DNA of 16,822 bases, taken from NCBI GenBank assembly GCA_964342525.1, contig CAYFGQ010000072.1, forward strand, positions 1 to 16,822, given 5' to 3'. Shown here piece after piece: positions 12,768 to 16,822 of this stretch. The notes beneath the pieces are model-generated. The model saw only the letters and a program-made list of their open reading frames with translations. It was not told where the DNA came from and did no database searches. The translations under genes and the position numbers were made by a program. This DNA is from G963676205 sp964342525. Lineage in GTDB: Bacteria; Campylobacterota; Campylobacteria; Campylobacterales; Arcobacteraceae. Every line of letters begins with the position of its first letter. Position 1 is the first letter of the stretch.

Positions 12768-15700
12768 ATGCAAAGAGTCTTAAAAACCATACTTAGTATA
12801 GAAGTGATGATAATCCTTCTGATTTTAATGGCTCTTTGTAGTGCTCTTGCAACCTTCATAGAGAATGATTTTGGACCATTAGGTGCAAGATCATTCATCT
12901 ACAATCAAAAATGGTTTGAACTTATCTTTTTAGTTTTAAGCGTAGGTGTTATTTATCATATCATCTACTCTAAAATGCATAAAAAATTTTTCACTTTTAT
13001 TATACATATATCTTTAGTACTTATCTTAACAGGATCATTCCTTACAAGATATTTTGGCTTTGAAGCTACGCTAACAATTCCTGAGGGAACTATGAGAAAT
13101 ATAGCCTACTCTACAGATGAATATATACAAATAAATTTAAATAATAAAGAGATAGACTCACAAAAAATGATGATAACACCACTAAATACTGATTCATATA
13201 ATTTTCAAACAAAACTAAATGAGAATGATTTAAAAATAGAGCTAAAAAACTATTTTCAAAATGCTACTTCTAAATTAGCCCCAAGTGAAAATGGAAAACC
13301 TACCATTGATATCTTTGTATCAAAGTTTATGGGTACACAAAATATAATTCTAAAAGAAAATGAAACCAAAGATAGTGCTTTTGTTTCATTTTCTTTTGAT
13401 AAAAATCACAACACTACAAAACCAACTATCTTTTTTGAACTTATAGAAAAGCAGTTTTACCTAAACTCAAATATCCCTATAAATATCTTTACAAAAGATA
13501 CTAAAAGCTCTATCATCCTTCCTAAGGGTGAAAAAATAAAAGTAGACACATCACTTATCTATAAAATTGGACAAGCCCAATTTAAAATAAAAGATGCCCT
13601 ATTAAAAGGTGAGCTAAAAACTGTAGCCATTTCCAAATCAACACATAAAAAAGAGGTAAATACAAATGCTTTAGTTTTTCATATCACATACAAAAATAAA
13701 ACCTATGAAAAAACCATCTTCAAAAAAGAGGATAATCAATTTCCAAGAACTGAACTTATAACCCTAGGTGAAGATAAACTAAATCTAACATGGGGATCAA
13801 AAAAGATCACCCTTCCCTTTTATATCCACCTAAATGATTTTGAGCTAAAAAGATACCCAGGATCAAACTCACCATCAGAATACTCTAGTGAAGTAAAAGT
13901 GTTTGATAAAAATGACAACTATACCAGCTCACATATCATCTCAATGAACAATGTACTTGATTATAAAGGCTATAGGTTTTTCCAATCTTCATATAAAAAA
14001 GATGAAAGTGGAACTATCCTTTCTATCAATAAAGACCCAGGGAAAAGCCTAACTTATATAGGATATTTTTTACTATTTGCTGGACTTATCTATTCTTTGA
14101 TATCTAAAAAAGGAAGATTTAGAAAACTAGCAAGTAAAAAATATAATATGGAAAATATAAAAGAGCAATACTATAAAAAACAAGCCCTTATAAAAACACT
14201 ACTTATAGCTGTACTTTTAAGTACAACTATACAAAATACATATGCAAATGAAAAAGCATACAATATAGATAAAAACTTCTCAAAAGAGTTATCAAAACTT
14301 CTTATCCAAGACTATCAAGGGCGTATAAAACCACTAGATACCCTATCTAGACAAATCCTTACAAAGATCACTAAAAAAAGCACTATAAATATGCTAAACT
14401 CAAACCAGTTTTTCATAAGTGCCACAATCTATCCAGAATATTGGAAAGAGCAAAAAATATTTAAAATCAAATCAAAAAGATTAAAAACCATCCTAAAAAT
14501 TGATCCAAGTGAGAACCATATAAAGTTTAATGATATCTTTGATTCAAAGGGAAGATATAAGTTAGAGCCTTACCTTGATAGCTCAAGTGTTATAGAAGCT
14601 TCAAAAAGAGATAAATTTGATAAGGAACTTATAAAACTAGATGAAAAACTAAATATCATCCATACCCTATTTTTAGGAGACTTCCTAAGAGCTTTTCCTC
14701 TAAATGAACACGACAATAACAAATGGGCAAACCTAAGTGAAGCAAACAATATCTACTACAATAAAGAGATAGTAGAACTAACAAAAAACTTCTACCTTTC
14801 ACTAATAGAAAGCTCTAAAACAAATAACTGGGAAACTTCATATAAACAATTAGAAAAAATAAAAGAGTTCCAAATAGAGAATTCTGCCCTAACACTTCCA
14901 AATGATCTAAAAATAAAAAGTGAAGTATTTTTCAATGAGTTTTCTATATTTAAAAAACTAGTACCTTTTTATCTAATAGTTGGATTTATCTTACTTATTT
15001 TAACTTTTATAAATATCATCAAACATAATTTTGATCTAAATAAAGCCACAAAAGTATCCCTATATATACTTATCCTAGCTTTTATAATCCATACCATAGG
15101 ATTGGCTCTAAGATGGTATATAGCAGGTCACGCCCCATGGTCAAATGCCTATGAATCAATGATATATATAGCATGGACTATCACCCTATCAGGTATCTAC
15201 TTTTCAAGACAATCCCGCCTAGCCTTAGCAAGTACCTCAATACTAAGTGGTATCACCCTATTTGTAGCCCACCTAAACTGGCTAGAGCCACAAATCACCA
15301 CCCTAGCCCCAGTACTTAAATCCTACTGGTTAAATATCCATGTAAGTGTGATCACAGCATCTTATGGATTTTTAGCCCTAAGTGCCCTACTTGGATTTAT
15401 AACTCTTATACTTTTTATCTTCATAAATCAAAAAAATGAAGATGATAAATTCTTTGGTCTTCTTCTAGGGATAAAAGAATCAAATAGGATATCTATGATG
15501 TCTATCTTTATTGGTTTAGTTTTATTAGTAATTGGTAACTTTTTAGGTGCTATTTGGGCAAATGAGTCTTGGGGAAGATATTGGGGATGGGATCCAAAGG
15601 AGACTTGGACTTTAGTTTCTATTATAGTTTATACTATCATCATCCATCTAAAGTATGTAAAAAACTTTATGAGTGAGTATCTATTTGCTATTCTCTCAAC

Positions 15701-15872
15701 TGTGAGTTATAGTGCTATTATAATGACTTATTTTGGTGTGAATTATTATCTAAGTGGTAAACACTCATACGCAGCTGGTGATCCTATACCTATTCCTGAT
15801 TTTATTCCTATTTCTGGGCTTGTTTTTGTTGTGGTTTGTGTTTTGGCTTATAGGAATAGGAAGGTTATTTAG
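12768..15872 (+). CDS. nrfI: NrfI-type fused ResB/CcsA cytochrome c heme lyase
   Basis: 1034 residues, a system II cytochrome c synthase with both parts in one chain. The N-terminal ResB-like part has membrane helices around 8-30, 48-68 and 74-92, with a transmembrane heme-handling His80 (FIIHISLVL). A long periplasmic domain follows, then a helix near 425-445. A second exported segment with a signal-like helix near 475-495 leads to the CcsA part. That part has HAPWSNAYES (His788), periplasmic His858, the WWD motif WGRYWGWDPKE (Trp935-Asp942) and a second periplasmic His999 in GKHSYA. These residues bind and present heme to CXXCH or CXXCK. Position after nrfA and the CWTCK motif there match the Wolinella NrfI arrangement, in which NrfI attaches the lysine-ligated heme. 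It starts 19 bases after nrfA with AGGA upstream. Confidence 0.93.
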   Translation: MQRVLKTILSIEVMIILLILMALCSALATFIENDFGPLGARSFIYNQKWFELIFLVLSVGVIYHIIYSKMHKKFFTFIIHISLVLILTGSFLTRYFGFEATLTIPEGTMRNIAYSTDEYIQINLNNKEIDSQKMMITPLNTDSYNFQTKLNENDLKIELKNYFQNATSKLAPSENGKPTIDIFVSKFMGTQNIILKENETKDSAFVSFSFDKNHNTTKPTIFFELIEKQFYLNSNIPINIFTKDTKSSIILPKGEKIKVDTSLIYKIGQAQFKIKDALLKGELKTVAISKSTHKKEVNTNALVFHITYKNKTYEKTIFKKEDNQFPRTELITLGEDKLNLTWGSKKITLPFYIHLNDFELKRYPGSNSPSEYSSEVKVFDKNDNYTSSHIISMNNVLDYKGYRFFQSSYKKDESGTILSINKDPGKSLTYIGYFLLFAGLIYSLISKKGRFRKLASKKYNMENIKEQYYKKQALIKTLLIAVLLSTTIQNTYANEKAYNIDKNFSKELSKLLIQDYQGRIKPLDTLSRQILTKITKKSTINMLNSNQFFISATIYPEYWKEQKIFKIKSKRLKTILKIDPSENHIKFNDIFDSKGRYKLEPYLDSSSVIEASKRDKFDKELIKLDEKLNIIHTLFLGDFLRAFPLNEHDNNKWANLSEANNIYYNKEIVELTKNFYLSLIESSKTNNWETSYKQLEKIKEFQIENSALTLPNDLKIKSEVFFNEFSIFKKLVPFYLIVGFILLILTFINIIKHNFDLNKATKVSLYILILAFIIHTIGLALRWYIAGHAPWSNAYESMIYIAWTITLSGIYFSRQSRLALASTSILSGITLFVAHLNWLEPQITTLAPVLKSYWLNIHVSVITASYGFLALSALLGFITLILFIFINQKNEDDKFFGLLLGIKESNRISMMSIFIGLVLLVIGNFLGAIWANESWGRYWGWDPKETWTLVSIIVYTIIIHLKYVKNFMSEYLFAILSTVSYSAIIMTYFGVNYYLSGKHSYAAGDPIPIPDFIPISGLVFVVVCVLAYRNRKVI

Positions 15873-15920
15873 AAGTTTTAAAAATATATCTATGCTTTCG
15901 AATACTTTGAGTTTATTATT

Positions 15921-15953
15921 AAAAAAAGGGTATGTGCAACTTATGCACATACC
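15921..15953 (-). terminator. Terminator-like hairpin, canonical on the minus strand
   Basis: GGTATGTGCA (15929-15938) and TGCACATACC (15944-15953) form a perfect 10-base stem with a 5-base loop. Read on the minus strand, the stem is followed directly by CTTTTTTTAATAAT, a proper intrinsic terminator. Read on the plus strand, where nrfI ends 48 bases earlier, there is no T-run after the stem. It may still end the nrf transcript, or it may end an unrecognised minus-strand transcript. Confidence 0.6.
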
Positions 15954-16019
15954 ACTTACTAAATTATCATAAAAATCTTACAATTTGTCATATTTTAAAT
16001 ATACATTTTATTTTTGAGA

Positions 16020-16035
16020 TATAGTTTTCTACTAT
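16020..16035 (+). promoter_or_regulatory. Candidate promoter/operator of the ORF6N gene
   Basis: TATAGT (16020-16025) is a possible -10 box, giving a start near 16032. It overlaps the small inverted repeat ATAGT-N5-ACTAT (16021-16035), which could be an operator. AAAAGG at 16042-16047 is the likely ribosome binding site of the ATG at 16055. All matches are short. Confidence 0.3.
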
Positions 16036-16054
16036 CAAAATAAAAGGTATAAAA

Positions 16055-16582
16055 ATGGAAGTGAGTAATCAAGTATTAAATAATATCATAGTAGATGATA
16101 AAATATTTATTATTCGTGGTATTCAAGTGATGATAGATAGGGACTTAGCAGAACTTTATCAAGTTGATACTAAAGTATTAAATCAGGCAGTAAAGAGAAA
16201 TATTGATAGTTTTCCTTTGGACTTTATGTTTGAATTAACACAAAGTGAAAAAGAGGAGGTAGTCACAAATTGTGACCACCTCAAAAAACTAAAGTTTTCT
16301 CCTGTTTTACCTAAGGTTTTTACAGAACAAGGTGTATATATGTTAGCGACAGTCCTTAAGAGTAAAATTGCAAGAGATGTTAATTTAGCTATTATGAGAA
16401 CTTTTACAAAACTCAAAAATCAGTCTGTACCATATTTTAATATTATAAAAAGGCTTGAGAGATTAGAGACTAATGATAAAGATACTAGAGAGCTTTTAAA
16501 TAAGGTGGTTCAAGTTGTATCTTCTATGCAAGATATTCAAGATGAGGCTAAGGATGGAACTAAGAAAATTGGGTTTATTTAA
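16055..16582 (+). CDS. ORF6N-domain (KilA-N/phage antirepressor-type) protein
   Basis: 175 residues. The N-terminal ORF6N domain (about 10-120) shows the family pattern: an opening strand IIRGIQVMIDRDLAELYQV, then KVLNQAVKRN, FPLDFMFELT, the VVTNCDHLKKLKFSP stretch, PKVFTEQGVYMLATVL and a closing helix. A predicted coiled coil (about 130-165) follows. ORF6N domains occur in phage and mobile-element proteins and in scattered chromosomal genes of Campylobacterota and Bacteroidetes. They are thought to bind DNA, but no precise role is established. The gene stands alone after the nrf operon, with a 27-base near-palindrome inside it (16256-16282) and structured noncoding DNA after it. No phage or transposase genes are visible beside it, so mobility is only a possibility. 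Confidence 0.88.
   Translation: MEVSNQVLNNIIVDDKIFIIRGIQVMIDRDLAELYQVDTKVLNQAVKRNIDSFPLDFMFELTQSEKEEVVTNCDHLKKLKFSPVLPKVFTEQGVYMLATVLKSKIARDVNLAIMRTFTKLKNQSVPYFNIIKRLERLETNDKDTRELLNKVVQVVSSMQDIQDEAKDGTKKIGFI
16256..16282. repeat. 27-base near-palindrome inside the ORF6N gene
   Basis: GAGGTAGTCACAA and TTGTGACCACCTC are inverted 13-base arms around a single central A, with one mismatch (A16261 against C16277). The inner 15 bases, GTCACAAATTGTGAC, are perfect. It encodes the conserved VVTNCDHL stretch, so protein constraint may explain it. It could also be a DNA site or an RNA hairpin. Confidence 0.6.
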
Positions 16583-16822
16583 TTTTTTTATCATTATCCT
16601 TTAACCGAATATAGATAAATTTATTTTTTTGATTATACTATTTGGAGAATAAAATTCTATTTTTTGGAGAATTCATTTTTTGGATTCTTATAAATTATTG
16701 CCAAGACAAGATTACTTGTGAGTTAGTGATCAACAATTGCTTTGATTCCTTTACTTTTGTCTCCGCACAAAAGTTGCCACCTTAAAAAACACTAAAAATA
16801 AAAGATAAAAACTAAAAAAGAT
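16583..16822. other. Noncoding tail with short direct and inverted repeats
   Basis: No credible gene is seen in these 240 bases up to the window edge. TTTGGAGAAT occurs at 16641-16650 and 16663-16672, with a third TTTGGA at 16679-16684. AGAAT-AAA-ATTCT is a small palindrome at 16646-16658. Further right are ACAAG-ATTA-CTTGT (16706-16719) and the hairpin ACTTTTGT-CTCCGC-ACAAAAGT (16753-16774). The stretch 16700-16780 is less AT-rich than its surroundings and looks like an intergenic repeat element, though copies elsewhere cannot be seen from this window. Confidence 0.5.

Noticed and set aside
12768..15872. nrfI as two separate genes (ResB and CcsA) or an artificial fusion
   Set aside because: The frame is continuous with no internal ribosome binding site at the junction, and fused CcsBA proteins are normal in Campylobacterota.
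16055..16582. ORF6N gene as part of a prophage or defence island
   Set aside because: No integrase, phage structural gene, transposase, tRNA attachment site or defence gene is visible in the window; ORF6N genes also occur singly in chromosomes.

Overview
The window is AT-rich, protein-dense bacterial DNA that fits a Campylobacterota genome, most likely the Arcobacter group. The evidence is the very low GC content, promoters with a recognisable -10 box but no clear -35 box, a histidine kinase H-box reading AHQWKQPLN, and a nitrite-ammonifying operon of the nrfH-nrfA-nrfI type known from Wolinella succinogenes. The taxon is an inference from these traits.

Layout, left to right. Positions 1-1158 (-) hold a BaiN/YhiN-family flavoprotein that runs off the left edge. 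Positions 1242-2303 (-) encode an unrecognised lipoprotein. Positions 2566-4190 (+) hold two genes overlapping by one base: a stand-alone cyclic-nucleotide-binding protein and a soluble PAS histidine kinase. A response regulator with a PAS domain and a coiled-coil tail (4216-5277, -) converges on them across a shared bidirectional terminator. Positions 5495-9526 (+) form a compact unit of uvrA, a DUF309 gene that seems to begin at a rare ATT codon inside the end of uvrA, and an EamA/DMT transporter. A CHAD-domain gene (9513-10211, -) converges on the transporter and overlaps it by 14 bases. A 488-base intergenic region (10212-10699) follows, and ends in a well-formed Crp/Fnr-type promoter. Positions 10700-15872 (+) are the nrfHAI operon. 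Positions 16055-16582 (+) encode an ORF6N-domain protein, followed by 240 bases of noncoding DNA rich in short inverted repeats.

How the genes work together. NrfH anchors and feeds quinol electrons to the pentaheme nitrite reductase NrfA. NrfA carries the CXXCK lysine-ligated active-site heme motif, and NrfI is the fused ResB/CcsA heme lyase needed for that type of motif, so the operon encodes enzyme, electron donor and dedicated maturation factor. A perfect TTGAC-N4-GTCAA palindrome centred 41.5 bases before the inferred transcription start suggests activation by a Crp/Fnr-family regulator responding to anoxia, nitrate or nitrogen oxides. The cNMP-binding protein, kinase and response regulator probably form one signalling module, but no output domain is visible in the window.

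Most of the window is ordinary chromosomal core. The observations most worth a second look are the ATT start of the DUF309 gene, the cNMP protein joined to a soluble kinase, the arrangement of regulatory sites before nrfH, a terminator-like hairpin facing the wrong way after nrfI, and the structured DNA in and after the ORF6N gene. I found no CRISPR array, tRNA, rRNA, transposase or recognisable defence system.
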